A stretch of DNA of 64,000 nt from Daejeonella sp. (GCF_017495225.1 NZ_JAFEIG010000020.1:372001-436000), one strand, 5' to 3'. Positions 17,795 through 27,071 are shown, numbered from the stretch's first letter. Made by a program: numbers and translations. The notes: generated from the sequence alone by a model not told the origin.

Positions 17795-18274
17795 ATGAAA
17801 TTTACAGGAATGTTTGAGCCTATTCCATTAAATCTTCCACCCTATCCCATTCGAATAAAAGAAGAGGAAAATGGCACCTATATTTTTGATGTAATCCGGA
17901 AAAAATTCTTGTTTTTAACGCCCGAAGAATGGGTCAGGCAGCATTTAGTTCACTTTTTAATTGAGGAAAAGAAATATCCACGCACATTGATTCAATTGGA
18001 AGGCGGACTCAAATTAAATAATTTACAGAAACGTTCTGATATTTTAATTTTCAATAATTTCGGTAAAAAGATAGTCCTGATTGAATGTAAAGCCCCATCC
18101 GTAAAAATCAGTCAGGAAACATTCGATCAAATTGCACGATATAACTTTATTCATCAAGTAAAATGGCTATTTGTGAGCAATGGACTTCAGCATTATTGCT
18201 GTGAAATTGATTTTGAACAACAATCTTACCGCTTCGTAAAGGAATTACCCGAATATTCTACAGCTTCGCAATAA
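17795..18274 (+). CDS. solitary HsdR-N domain (PD-(D/E)XK-type) protein
   Basis: This 159-residue protein corresponds to the N-terminal nuclease-like domain of type I restriction R subunits without the helicase part. PEEWVRQHLVHFLIEEKKYP is followed by the PD-(D/E)XK core: RSDILIFN (Asp) and IVLIECKAPS (Glu-x-Lys), then QIARYNFIHQVKWLFVSNG. Active-site residues are all present, so nuclease activity is possible. No HsdM, HsdS or helicase gene is near, so this is not a restriction system in the usual sense. It is divergent from holA with a 95-bp gap. Confidence 0.8.
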   Translation: MKFTGMFEPIPLNLPPYPIRIKEEENGTYIFDVIRKKFLFLTPEEWVRQHLVHFLIEEKKYPRTLIQLEGGLKLNNLQKRSDILIFNNFGKKIVLIECKAPSVKISQETFDQIARYNFIHQVKWLFVSNGLQHYCCEIDFEQQSYRFVKELPEYSTASQ

Positions 18275-18439
18275 ATTGATTTTCATTAATTTATAAAAAA
18301 CAGATAAATTTTTATTTGTCGTTTAAAAAACTACCTTTATAATAAGCTTTTGCTTTTTTAACATCTACAAACAATTTAACCTTATCAAAATACATCCAAA
18401 GGGTGTTTATTAGTATGTTTTATTTTTTTTAAAATTTAT

Positions 18440-19177
18440 ATGGCCATTTTAATCTTTTTTGTTGCTCATTGGTTCCTTTCCTTATTTTTCCAGACTTTTT
18501 TCCAGCATCGTTATGCATCTCACAGAATGTTTACCATGAGTAAAACTTGGGAACGTATAGTTTATTTGATGGCCTATATTTTTGAAGGTGCTTCTTTTTT
18601 GAACCCTAGAGCTTATGCATTAATGCATCGCGAGCATCACGCTTATAGCGATACCGAGAAAGATCCGCATTCTCCACATTTTTTTACGGATGTATTTCAA
18701 ATGATGAAATCAACCATCATCACCTTTAGAGATCATTTAAACAGAACTAAAGATCCTGAAGCACGTTTCAAAGGCAATTACCCTGAATGGCCAATTATAG
18801 ATAGAATAGGTTCTTCAATAGCCTCTAGATTACTTTTTGGAGCTGCTTACACTTGGTTTTATATTGAATTTGTACCCGCTGGCTCTGAATGGATGTACTT
18901 ATTACTACCTATCCATTATTTGATGGGTCCGCTACATGGTGCCATTGTAAACTGGTGTGGACATAAATATGGCTATTCAAATTTCGATAATAATGATAAA
19001 TCGAAAAACACCACCCCATTTGATTTCCTAATGCTTGGCGAATTATTTCAAAACAATCACCATAAATATCCCAATAGTGCAAATTTTGGTAAGAAATGGT
19101 TTGAAATAGATCCTGTTTACCCAATTATGAAGGTAATGCATAAGCTCGGAATAATTAGGCTTAGAAAAGCGGTCTAA
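18440..19177 (+). CDS. membrane fatty-acid desaturase
   Basis: A 245-residue di-iron membrane enzyme of the acyl-CoA/acyl-lipid desaturase family. The histidine boxes are HRYASHR (about 23-29), HREHHAY (about 64-70) and NNHHKYP (about 201-207), plus HGAIVNWCGH. Several hydrophobic stretches (2-20, 135-155) form the membrane part. The reaction would introduce a cis double bond into fatty acyl chains, maintaining membrane fluidity. The gene stands alone, with 165 bp of AT-rich DNA before it and the convergent DUF2264 gene after it. The protein is shorter at the N-terminus than the delta-9 desaturases of eukaryotes. Confidence 0.9.
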   Translation: MAILIFFVAHWFLSLFFQTFFQHRYASHRMFTMSKTWERIVYLMAYIFEGASFLNPRAYALMHREHHAYSDTEKDPHSPHFFTDVFQMMKSTIITFRDHLNRTKDPEARFKGNYPEWPIIDRIGSSIASRLLFGAAYTWFYIEFVPAGSEWMYLLLPIHYLMGPLHGAIVNWCGHKYGYSNFDNNDKSKNTTPFDFLMLGELFQNNHHKYPNSANFGKKWFEIDPVYPIMKVMHKLGIIRLRKAV

Positions 19178-19205
19178 ATTACATTATTGAGTATAATTAA
19201 TTATT

Positions 19206-20459
19206 CTACTTTATACTCTCACTGTGATCATTTTCGAAATTCTCGCCCGACCAGACTTTTTGAGAAGTCCATTTAGCTGGTGGATTTGCCCAAAATGGAT
19301 TAGTCTCTGCTAATCCCAAAGGTAAAAAGATAGCAGTACTCAAATACGGGCTACCTTGATTATTGTAAGAATCAGCCAAATTAGGTTGATCACCATATAA
19401 TCCCAAGGTTAACCAGCCATTTTTATAGCTTGTAGGACTTTCTAGTGTCTTTTTAATGACTGCTGTTAAGGCAGAGCGAACCTGCTCCGGACTAATTTGT
19501 TTGGGTAAGCGATTTTTCCAAGCCATATCAGCCAAATGATGAAATGCAGCGCCACGGTAAATAATTGAACGGCCAGTGGCTGGAAAACTACCATCCGTAT
19601 GAATTAATCTTTCCTGAATGATAGCATAGCGCTCATTTCTAGCTTTAATTTTTCCAAACATCTGGTTGTAGGCATTTGTTTTTTGCCCTATAACATCCAT
19701 CAAAGTCCCTAAATATGGATGAATCACATAAGAATTATAATAATCAAAGGCAAAAGAACTCCCATCTTTATACATGCCATCGCCAACATACCATTGTTCT
19801 AATTGTTGCAATGAATAATCAACACGCATTACATCCCATTCAAAACCATATTTAGCCATAAATGCCTCATTCATAGCTGAAAAAAGTAACCAATTAGAAA
19901 AACCAGGTTTAAATTTTCGGGTTGTTGCTATGGATTTAACCAATAATTGTTGGTTCTTTTTATCCAAGTTTTCCCAGAGCCAAGGCGCACGAATAAAAGC
20001 CAATGAGATAAAAGAAGCATCAACTAATTGCTGACCCGCGATATCATAATTCATGAAATCTTTCGCATTAGAATCTAAAGAGTTTTTGATTCCCTGAATG
20101 GTCCATTCTCTATATTGCTTTCTAAGTGAAATCTCCTCCTTAGAGCCACCCTCTAATTGCAACCATGGTGCAATTCCACTTAACACTCGGCCTAAGACCT
20201 CTACATATTGCACCTTTATCCTACTTTCCTTATTATCCACACGAATGGATACTGTTTGAGGCATATTAATTCTCAAACTATCTTTCGCCAAATTATAAAG
20301 TACAGGTCGCACCATTTTATCCATTTCTTGAAGCCAAAATTGACGATCAGTTTGGACTACTATTTTCTGGGATGCGACTTTCTTTTGAGCAAATACATGA
20401 GCCCAATGAAAGTTCACAAAAAGAAAGATAAGAGCAATTTTAAAAACTAGTGATTTCAT
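19206..20459 (-). CDS. DUF2264-family exported protein
   Basis: A 417-residue protein with a signal peptide (IALIFLFVNFHWAHVFAQ). It has the DUF2264 layout, an alpha/alpha-barrel-like fold rich in W, Y and F: EVLGRVLSGIAPWLQLEGG near 90-108, NWLLFSAMNEAF, GMYKDGSSFAFDYYNSYVIH split around residue 240, and RLIHTDGSFPATGRSIIYRG. The family is thought to act on polysaccharides, but no activity is assigned here. A palindrome lies 32 bp upstream and could be an operator. Confidence 0.82.
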   Translation of the reverse strand: MKSLVFKIALIFLFVNFHWAHVFAQKKVASQKIVVQTDRQFWLQEMDKMVRPVLYNLAKDSLRINMPQTVSIRVDNKESRIKVQYVEVLGRVLSGIAPWLQLEGGSKEEISLRKQYREWTIQGIKNSLDSNAKDFMNYDIAGQQLVDASFISLAFIRAPWLWENLDKKNQQLLVKSIATTRKFKPGFSNWLLFSAMNEAFMAKYGFEWDVMRVDYSLQQLEQWYVGDGMYKDGSSFAFDYYNSYVIHPYLGTLMDVIGQKTNAYNQMFGKIKARNERYAIIQERLIHTDGSFPATGRSIIYRGAAFHHLADMAWKNRLPKQISPEQVRSALTAVIKKTLESPTSYKNGWLTLGLYGDQPNLADSYNNQGSPYLSTAIFLPLGLAETNPFWANPPAKWTSQKVWSGENFENDHSESIK

Positions 20460-20490
20460 ATTATCATTTGTAGGAGAAAAAACATATTAA

Positions 20491-20505
20491 TTAAGGGTGC
20501 CTTAA
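20491..20505. promoter_or_regulatory. palindrome upstream of the DUF2264 gene
   Basis: TTAAGG-GTG-CCTTAA is a perfect six-base inverted repeat about 32 bp upstream of the DUF2264 start. It is a possible operator; no regulator is adjacent. Confidence 0.3.
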
Positions 20506-20612
20506 CAAAATTAAAAATAGAATTGGTTTAGACATCTTATTAATTAAAAATCAAGCATTTTTTTGATTCTAGCACTATTAAAATCGATTTTTCTTGGAAA
20601 TGTCATATATTA

Positions 20613-20631
20613 ATCGTAATATTGCAATTAA
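20613..20631 (+). promoter_or_regulatory. putative ArsR operator 1 (arsR promoter)
   Basis: ATCGTAATATTGCAATTAA overlaps the likely arsR -7 region and ends two bases before ATG 20634. Nearly the same sequence occurs before arsM (20983-21001), and its central ten bases (GTAATATTGC) are the reverse complement of the core of that second site. Confidence 0.65.
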
Positions 20632-20633
20632 AT

Positions 20634-20963
20634 ATGGGACTAACCAAATCTGAAATCTTTTCTGAGGAGCAAAATCAATTAGCTCAACTATTGAAGGCGA
20701 TGGCTCATCCGGCAAGAATTGCCATTTTGCAGCAATTGATGAAGAGTGAGACTTGCATTTGTGGAGAATTGGTTGATGAATTAGGTTTAGCGCAAGCAAC
20801 CATATCGCAGCATTTGAAGGAATTGAAAAATGCGGGATTAATTCAGGGGACTATTGAGGGGGTTAGTGTATGTTATTGTATAAATCCCGAAACCTGGAAA
20901 ATGTTAGAAAAAGAGACTAGTAATTTCTTTGCAAATTTTCAAGCAACTAAAAACTGCTGTTAA
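20634..20963 (+). CDS. arsR: ArsR-family metalloregulator
   Basis: A 109-residue winged-helix repressor. [20 protein letters not shown] is followed by the metal box [12 protein letters not shown] (two Cys, as in the ELCVCDL motif of ArsR), the recognition helix [17 protein letters not shown] and the wing. A third thiol source is the C-terminal NCC. By analogy it leaves DNA on binding As(III). An in-frame TTG at 20622 lies inside the operator-like sequence, so ATG 20634 is taken as the start. It lies 53 bp ahead of arsM, with a matching site between the two. Confidence 0.9.
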   Translation: MGLTKSEIFSEEQNQLAQLLKAMAHPARIAILQQLMKSETCICGELVDELGLAQATISQHLKELKNAGLIQGTIEGVSVCYCINPETWKMLEKETSNFFANFQATKNCC

Positions 20964-20982
20964 AAATTTTTTGAATTAAAAC

Positions 20983-21001
20983 ATCGCAATATTACAATTA
21001 A
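20983..21001 (+). promoter_or_regulatory. putative ArsR operator 2 (arsM promoter)
   Basis: ATCGCAATATTACAATTAA differs from site 1 at only two positions, and its core GCAATATTAC is the reverse complement of the site 1 core. It lies 16 bp before the arsM start, so arsM may have its own arsenite-inducible start. Confidence 0.65.
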
Positions 21002-21016
21002 TAAAAATAGAATTAT

Positions 21017-21865
21017 ATGAAAACCGAGGCAGAAATAAAAGAATTGGTAAGGCAAAAGTATAGTGAGATTGCTTTACAAGACAAAACTACCAATGAAAGT
21101 TCATGTTGTGGTGCAGGAGGCTGTAGTACAGAGGTTTATAATATCATGACAGATGATTATAGCAATGTAGAGGGTTATAACCCAGATGCTGACCTTGGTT
21201 TAGGTTGTGGACTACCGACTCAGTTTGCTGTTATAAAAAAGGGTGATGTGGTAATTGACCTTGGATCTGGAGCAGGAAACGATTGTTTTGTAGCACGTGC
21301 AGAAGCAGGAGAAAGTGGGAAAGTAATTGGTATTGACTTTACCGAGGCCATGATTAACAAGGCAAGAGAAAATGCGGAGAAGCTTGGTTTCAATAATGTT
21401 GAATTTAGGCAAGGAGATATCGAAAATATACCTGTTACATCAAATACAGCTGATGTGGTAGTTAGCAATTGTGTATTAAACTTAGTTCCAAATAAGAACA
21501 ATGTTTTTAAAGAGATTTTCAGGGTTTTAAAGCCTGGTGGTCATTTTAGTATTTCGGATGTTGTATTGCTTGGAAGTTTACCTGATAAAATAAGAAATGC
21601 GGCAGAAATGTATGCAGGATGTGTTTCTGGAGCAATTCAAAAAGAAACCTATCTAGAATTAATTGAATTGAATGGCTTTAAAAATATGACTATCCAGAAA
21701 GAAAAAGCCATTATTATTCCGGATGACATTTTGATAAACTATCTAAATGTTGAAGAAATTGCAGCTTTTAAATCAGGGAATACTGGCATTTATAGTATTA
21801 GTGTATATGCACAAAAACCTATTGAGAACGCTCCAGTTTGCACTCCAGGAGGAGGATGTTGCTAG
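21017..21865 (+). CDS. arsM: arsenite S-adenosylmethionine methyltransferase
   Basis: A 282-residue class I methyltransferase that converts arsenite to methylated arsenicals. Early cysteines (SSCCGAGGCST) are followed by the ArsM hallmark YNPDADLGLGCGLPTQFA, the SAM motif VIDLGSGAGNDCFVAR, GDIENIPVTSNTADVVVSNC (a conserved catalytic Cys), VLKPGGHFSISDV and MYAGCVSGAI (second catalytic Cys). The tail ends in GGGCC. The next downstream feature is a terminator, and no arsB/acr3 or arsC lies nearby, so here the locus detoxifies by methylation alone. Confidence 0.94.
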   Translation: MKTEAEIKELVRQKYSEIALQDKTTNESSCCGAGGCSTEVYNIMTDDYSNVEGYNPDADLGLGCGLPTQFAVIKKGDVVIDLGSGAGNDCFVARAEAGESGKVIGIDFTEAMINKARENAEKLGFNNVEFRQGDIENIPVTSNTADVVVSNCVLNLVPNKNNVFKEIFRVLKPGGHFSISDVVLLGSLPDKIRNAAEMYAGCVSGAIQKETYLELIELNGFKNMTIQKEKAIIIPDDILINYLNVEEIAAFKSGNTGIYSISVYAQKPIENAPVCTPGGGCC

Positions 21866-21888
21866 GGTAAATGCTTATAAATTAGAAA

Positions 21889-21921
21889 ACGCTGATCGGT
21901 TAAACCGATCAGCATTTTTTA
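21889..21921. terminator. strong bidirectional terminator
   Basis: GCTGATCGGTT / AACCGATCAGC is a near-perfect palindrome followed by seven T, between convergent arsM and valS. It should stop both. Confidence 0.9.
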
Positions 21922-24561
21922 TTAATTAGCTGATAATGAACTTAATGCAGCTTCAAGGATTTTGAGTTTTGAAAGCGCATCTTCTTTTTTACGACGTTCA
22001 TTTTCAACCACTTCCTCTTTTGCATTTTGAACAAAACGTTCATTTGAAAGTTTTGCATCCACAGAACGTAAAAATCCTTGTAGATAATCGATTTCCTTCT
22101 CTAAACGCTCTTTTTCAGCTTCTACATCAATATTATTGGCAAGTGAGATGAAGAACTCATCTTTTCCAGCCATGAAAGTATTAGCCCCAATAACTGGTTC
22201 TGAAACAAATTCTGACGTGCTAATATTCGCCAATTTAAAAAGTATAGGCAAATAGTTTTCATATTTAATTGCCGAATTCACACGTATACTTAGTGGAAGA
22301 GCTTCTTTAGGAGAAATTTGCTTAGCATTTCTAACATTTCTAATTTCTGAGACTACCTGTTTGATGGTATCTACATCATTGAGAAGTGTAGAATCAACAT
22401 TTCCAGCAAGTGGATAAGGGGCAACAATACAGCAATCTAGCTCAGAACGTTCAATAAATAAATCATCATGCCATAATTCCTCTGTTAAGAAAGGCATAAA
22501 TGGATGCAATAATTTTAATATACGTTCAAAGTATGCTATGGTTATGCGATAGGTCTCAGGATCAATTGGCTGTTGATAGGCAGGCTTTATCATTTCCAAG
22601 TACCAAGCACAGAAATCATCCCAAACAAGTTTGTAAATGCCCATTAAAGCATCCGAGAGTCGGTATTGCTTATAATTATCTTCAATCTCTGTAAAAGCCT
22701 GATTAAATGCAGAATCAAACCAATTAATTGCTTGTTGATTGGTATTTGGAAGGCTTTCATCCACTTCCCAACCTTTTACTAAACGGAAAGCATTCCACAC
22801 CTTGTTTGCAAAATTCCGACCTTGTTCGCAATAGCTTTCATCAAACATTAAATCATTTCCGGCAGGCGAGCATAAAAGCATACCAACACGTACACCATCG
22901 GCACCATATCTCTCAATCAGATCAATCGGATCAGGTGAATTCCCCAATGATTTCGACATCTTTCTCCCCTGCTTATCACGCACAATACCAGTAAGATACA
23001 CGTTTTTAAAGGGAGCTTTTCCTCTAAACTCATGGCCTGCCATGATCATTCTGGCTACCCAAAAGAAAAGAATTTCAGGTGCGGTAACCAAATCATTTGT
23101 GGGATAGTAATAATTAATATCCTTATTATCAGGGTCTTTAAATCCGTCGAAAACAGAAATTGGCCACAACCATGACGAAAACCAAGTATCTACCACATCA
23201 TCATCTTGACGGATGTTTGATGGATCAGAATCTGGAAATTGATTTTTAAATTCAATTATTGCTTCCTCCTTAGTTTTTGCAACAACCCACTCTCCTTTCA
23301 AATTGTACCAGGCCGGAATTCTTTGTCCCCACCACAATTGCCTACTTATACACCAATCCTTCACATTTTCCATCCAATGCTTATAGGTATTGATGAATTT
23401 TTCAGGAATTAGCTTCACTTCACCATTCAGAACATAATCTAATGCAGGCTCCGACATTTCAGACATCTTACAGAACCATTGCATAGAAAGCTTAGGCTCG
23501 ATAGCTGCATCAGTACGTTCAGAAAAGCCGATTTGCGATTTATAATCTTCAACCTTCTCTAAGCACCCTGCCTCATCTAGCATTTTATGGATCATTTTAC
23601 GAGCAATAAATCGATCTTCGCCGACCAAAATTTTTGCATTCTCGTTTAAAGTTCCATCATCATTTAAAATATCAATGACTTGCAGCTTATGCTTTACACC
23701 CAATTCATAATCATTTAAATCGTGTGCGGGAGTAACTTTTAGGCATCCTGTACCAAATTCCATATCCACATACTCATCCTCAATTACAGGTATCTCTCTG
23801 TTTATCAATGGAATAAAAACAGATTTACCCTTCAAATGAGTAAAGCGTGGATCTTTAGGATTGATACAAATGGCAGAATCAGCCATAATCGTCTCAGGAC
23901 GAGTGGTAGCAATTGTTAAATAGCTTTTAGATGTACTAGATTCATCTTTAACTTCATATTTTATATAAAAAAGCTTCTGATTAACCTCTTTACGAATTAC
24001 TTCTTCATCCGAAACAGCAGTTTTACCTTTAGGATCCCAATTTACCATACGAATACCGCGGTAAATCCAACCTTTTTTATATAAATGAATAAAGGTATCA
24101 ATTACCGCTTCTGAAAGGTCTTCTTCCATGGTAAAACGCGTTCTATCCCAATCACATGAGGCACCTAATTTCTCCAATTGCTTGAGAATGATACCGCCAT
24201 ATTTATCTTTCCATTCGTATGCATAGTTTAGAAATTCATCCCTACTTACATCCTTCTTCTCAATACCTTTTTCCTTAAGCATCGCAACCACCTTCGCTTC
24301 AGTAGCAATAGAAGCATGGTCGGTTCCAGGCACCCAGCATGCATTTTTTCCTTGCATACGAGCTCTACGAATCAAAACATCCTGAATGGTATTATTGAGC
24401 ATGTGGCCCATGTGAAGCACGCCTGTAACGTTTGGTGGCGGAATCACGATGGTGTAAGGCTCTCTCTCATCAGGTACTGAACGGAAGAATTTTTTATCCA
24501 ACCAATAGGAATACCATTTATCCTCTGTTTCTCTTGGATTATATGTTTTAGGAATACTCAT
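21922..24561 (-). CDS. valS: valyl-tRNA synthetase
   Basis: An 879-residue class I synthetase charging tRNA-Val. It has the HIGH-type motif PNVTGVLHMGHMLN, the KMSKS motif GRKMSKSLGNSPDPID, the editing (CP1) domain segment ATTRPETIMADSAI, the anticodon-binding domain with LHPFMPFLTEELW, and a C-terminal coiled coil (about 805-879, rich in E, K, L) that contacts tRNA. Length is normal for bacterial ValRS. An element resembling TAnnTTTA lies about 27 bp upstream of the ATG. It is monocistronic. Confidence 0.97.
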   Translation of the reverse strand: MSIPKTYNPRETEDKWYSYWLDKKFFRSVPDEREPYTIVIPPPNVTGVLHMGHMLNNTIQDVLIRRARMQGKNACWVPGTDHASIATEAKVVAMLKEKGIEKKDVSRDEFLNYAYEWKDKYGGIILKQLEKLGASCDWDRTRFTMEEDLSEAVIDTFIHLYKKGWIYRGIRMVNWDPKGKTAVSDEEVIRKEVNQKLFYIKYEVKDESSTSKSYLTIATTRPETIMADSAICINPKDPRFTHLKGKSVFIPLINREIPVIEDEYVDMEFGTGCLKVTPAHDLNDYELGVKHKLQVIDILNDDGTLNENAKILVGEDRFIARKMIHKMLDEAGCLEKVEDYKSQIGFSERTDAAIEPKLSMQWFCKMSEMSEPALDYVLNGEVKLIPEKFINTYKHWMENVKDWCISRQLWWGQRIPAWYNLKGEWVVAKTKEEAIIEFKNQFPDSDPSNIRQDDDVVDTWFSSWLWPISVFDGFKDPDNKDINYYYPTNDLVTAPEILFFWVARMIMAGHEFRGKAPFKNVYLTGIVRDKQGRKMSKSLGNSPDPIDLIERYGADGVRVGMLLCSPAGNDLMFDESYCEQGRNFANKVWNAFRLVKGWEVDESLPNTNQQAINWFDSAFNQAFTEIEDNYKQYRLSDALMGIYKLVWDDFCAWYLEMIKPAYQQPIDPETYRITIAYFERILKLLHPFMPFLTEELWHDDLFIERSELDCCIVAPYPLAGNVDSTLLNDVDTIKQVVSEIRNVRNAKQISPKEALPLSIRVNSAIKYENYLPILFKLANISTSEFVSEPVIGANTFMAGKDEFFISLANNIDVEAEKERLEKEIDYLQGFLRSVDAKLSNERFVQNAKEEVVENERRKKEDALSKLKILEAALSSLSAN

Positions 24562-24908
24562 TTGCCAAAGCGGAATTTAAAATTGTAAAAATACATTTTT
24601 GGGAGGTATTTTTTGAATAGAATTGCTGTATTTTCTGAAAAATGATTGATATGGTATTTTGACGGTCTTTCATAAATTAATAATGTCCGAAAAAAATACA
24701 AAAATTTATTATGTGGATAAATTTTACATTCGCTATTAAATGAAGAAAAGTGAAAAACGAAAAAGTCAAGATACTGAAAATCAATATTTTATAGTTTATT
24801 AAAAAGAATTTCACAGTTTTGCGAATAAATATAACATATCTGAATTTTACATTTTTTGTTTTTTAATAATCTATATTTTTACATTTATAACCTAAGCAAT
24901 TTAGAAAC
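24562..24908. other. 347-bp intergenic region between divergent valS and M13 peptidase gene
   Basis: AT-rich, with no gene. It must carry both promoters. On the plus strand CAGTTTTG at about 24814-24821 is a one-mismatch version of TAnnTTTG, about 87 bp before the peptidase ATG. Two tiny ATG frames (18 and 20 codons) have no support. No conserved RNA structure is obvious. Confidence 0.5.
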
Positions 24909-26957
24909 ATGAAATACAGCAAAATATTTATTTCGGCATTATGCCTAAGCCTTTTTTCAATTCATGCAAATGCTCAGCATGATTCAAAACCAGCTAAAAA
25001 GCCTGTTTTTATAGATAAAACTGGAATGGATTTAACAAAAAATCCAGGTGACGATTTCTATAATTATGCCAGTGGAAATTGGATTAAAAACAATCCTGTA
25101 CCAGCAAAAGAAACAAGATGGGGAAGTTTTAACATCCTTCGTGATTTTAATATTAACGCAGTAAAAAATATTTTAGAGGAGTCGGCGAGGAATAGAAAAG
25201 CTCCTGCAGGTTCTGTTGAGAAACGAGTTGGCGACTTCTACGCTGCGGCGATGGACAGTTTAACAATTGAAAAATTGGGTTATAATCCAATTAAGCCAGA
25301 TTTAGAAAAGCTCAATCAAATTAGTGATTTAAATGGTGTAATTAATCAATCTGCGCTAATGCGGACATATGGCGCAGGATCGCCATTTTTTGGTTTTTCA
25401 GTAGGACAAGATCGTAAAAACGTTAAAAACTTTGTCCCTCAACTAAGTCAAGGTGGCACTACACTTCCCGATCGCGATTATTATTTAAAGAATGATGCAA
25501 GAAGTTTAAAAATCCAAGAATCTTATAAAAATTATATTGTTCGTTTATTTAACCTTTCTGGATCTAGTCAGGCAGATGCAGAAAAAGCCGCAGAAACCAT
25601 ATTTAAGATTGAAAAAGCACTCGCCAACGCTCAAATGAGTCGTGTAGAGATGCGCGACCCATATAAAACTTACAATAAATTTTCGGTGAAAGACTTTAGC
25701 AAAACTACCTCCAATTTGAATTGGGAAAGTTTAATGCCTGTCATGAAAGTCAATAGTCAAGATACGGTTTTAGTTAACTCACCGAAGTTCTTTAATGAAT
25801 TAAATACCCTCCTAGCATCAACACCGGTAAATGATCTAAAAACTTATTTGAAATGGAATTTACTTAAATCTTCTGCTCCATATTTAAGCTCAGATTTTGT
25901 TAATGCTAGTTTTGAATTTACACAGGTTCTTAGCGGACAAAAAGTGCAAACTCCGCGTTGGCAGCGTATGTCGTCGCTTACTGATGGCACTATTGGCGAT
26001 CTTTTGGGTCAGACTTATGTGAAGAAACACTTCAAACCTGAAGCAAAGGCAAGAATGGAGGAATTGGTTAGTAATTTAATTAAAGCTTATGAAATTAGAA
26101 TCAAGAATCTTGATTGGATGAGCGAGGTAACTAAACAAAAAGCATTAGATAAATTATATGCATTTACACCAAAAATTGCATATCCTGATAAATGGAAGAA
26201 TTATGATGGACTTGAAATAAAGAGACAATCATTTTTCCAGAACCTTAGAAATGCTGGTGCTTGGGGATATGAAGACATGGTTAGTCAGCTAGGTAAACCA
26301 GTAGATAAGAGTCGCTGGGGCATGACTCCACCAACAGTAAATGCCTATTACAATCCAGTAAACAATGAAATTGTTTTCCCTGCGGGTATTTTACAATTTC
26401 CATTTTTCGATCCAAACGCAGACGATGCTGTGAATTATGGAGGAATTGGAGCTGTTATTGGGCATGAAATTTCGCATGGGTTTGATGATTCTGGAAGTCA
26501 GTATGATAAAGATGGTACATTAAGAAATTGGTGGACAGATGAAGATCGTGCACGTTTCAAAGTAAAAGCAACAGCATTACAACAGCAGTTTGATGCCTAC
26601 ACAGTATTAGATTCTATTCATGTGAATGGAAAGCTTACTTTGGGAGAAAATATTGGTGATCTTGGCGGACTCAATGCTGCATACGAAGCCTTTAAAATGA
26701 CCAAGCAAGGTCAAAGCAATGAAAAAATTGATGGTTTTACCCCTGATCAGCGATTTTTCTTGTCATGGGCTCAAGTTTGGAAAGGAAATATCTTAGATGA
26801 AACTGCAGCACAATTTATCTTGACAGATACTCACTCTCCAGGACCGTACCGTACCATTGGTGCTCCAGTAAATATGGATGCATGGTACAAAGCTTTTGAT
26901 ATTAAACCTGAAAATAAGCTTTATAAAAAGCCAGAAGATCGAATCAAAATTTGGTAA
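24909..26957 (+). CDS. M13-family (neprilysin-like) zinc endopeptidase
   Basis: A 682-residue exported metalloendopeptidase. The signal peptide ends IHANAQ. MDLTKNPGDDFYNYASGNW is the classic M13 N-terminal start. The catalytic domain has NAYYNPVNNEIVFPAGILQ, the zinc motif GHEISHGFDD (HExxH) and the third ligand in LGENIGDLGGL. PGPYRTIGAPVN close to the end forms the substrate pocket. Homologues (PepO) cut oligopeptides. It is monocistronic between a long promoter region and a strong terminator. No truncation is visible. Confidence 0.94.
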   Translation: MKYSKIFISALCLSLFSIHANAQHDSKPAKKPVFIDKTGMDLTKNPGDDFYNYASGNWIKNNPVPAKETRWGSFNILRDFNINAVKNILEESARNRKAPAGSVEKRVGDFYAAAMDSLTIEKLGYNPIKPDLEKLNQISDLNGVINQSALMRTYGAGSPFFGFSVGQDRKNVKNFVPQLSQGGTTLPDRDYYLKNDARSLKIQESYKNYIVRLFNLSGSSQADAEKAAETIFKIEKALANAQMSRVEMRDPYKTYNKFSVKDFSKTTSNLNWESLMPVMKVNSQDTVLVNSPKFFNELNTLLASTPVNDLKTYLKWNLLKSSAPYLSSDFVNASFEFTQVLSGQKVQTPRWQRMSSLTDGTIGDLLGQTYVKKHFKPEAKARMEELVSNLIKAYEIRIKNLDWMSEVTKQKALDKLYAFTPKIAYPDKWKNYDGLEIKRQSFFQNLRNAGAWGYEDMVSQLGKPVDKSRWGMTPPTVNAYYNPVNNEIVFPAGILQFPFFDPNADDAVNYGGIGAVIGHEISHGFDDSGSQYDKDGTLRNWWTDEDRARFKVKATALQQQFDAYTVLDSIHVNGKLTLGENIGDLGGLNAAYEAFKMTKQGQSNEKIDGFTPDQRFFLSWAQVWKGNILDETAAQFILTDTHSPGPYRTIGAPVNMDAWYKAFDIKPENKLYKKPEDRIKIW

Positions 26958-26968
26958 AATTAAAGAAT

Positions 26969-26997
26969 AAATGCCCTCTAAATTTAGAGGGCATTTA
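26969..26997 (+). terminator. rho-independent terminator
   Basis: ATGCCCTCTAA / TTAGAGGGCAT forms a strong stem, directly after the M13 peptidase gene. The trailing T stretch is short. Confidence 0.8.
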
Positions 26998-27071
26998 TAA
27001 GATTCAATAATCTATTTTATAGGTTAAATATTGCTTTGTTTAGATACTAATTACCTCTTTTACAAATAATT

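Noticed and set aside
17795..18274. Type I restriction system
   Set aside because: Only the N-terminal HsdR-like domain is present. No helicase, HsdM or HsdS gene is in the window.
21212..21501. Antisense frames within arsM
   Set aside because: They overlap a well-supported gene and show no family signature.
24680..24791. Two tiny ATG frames (18 and 20 codons) upstream of the M13 peptidase
   Set aside because: No ribosome site, no conserved motif, and composition of plain AT-rich intergenic DNA.
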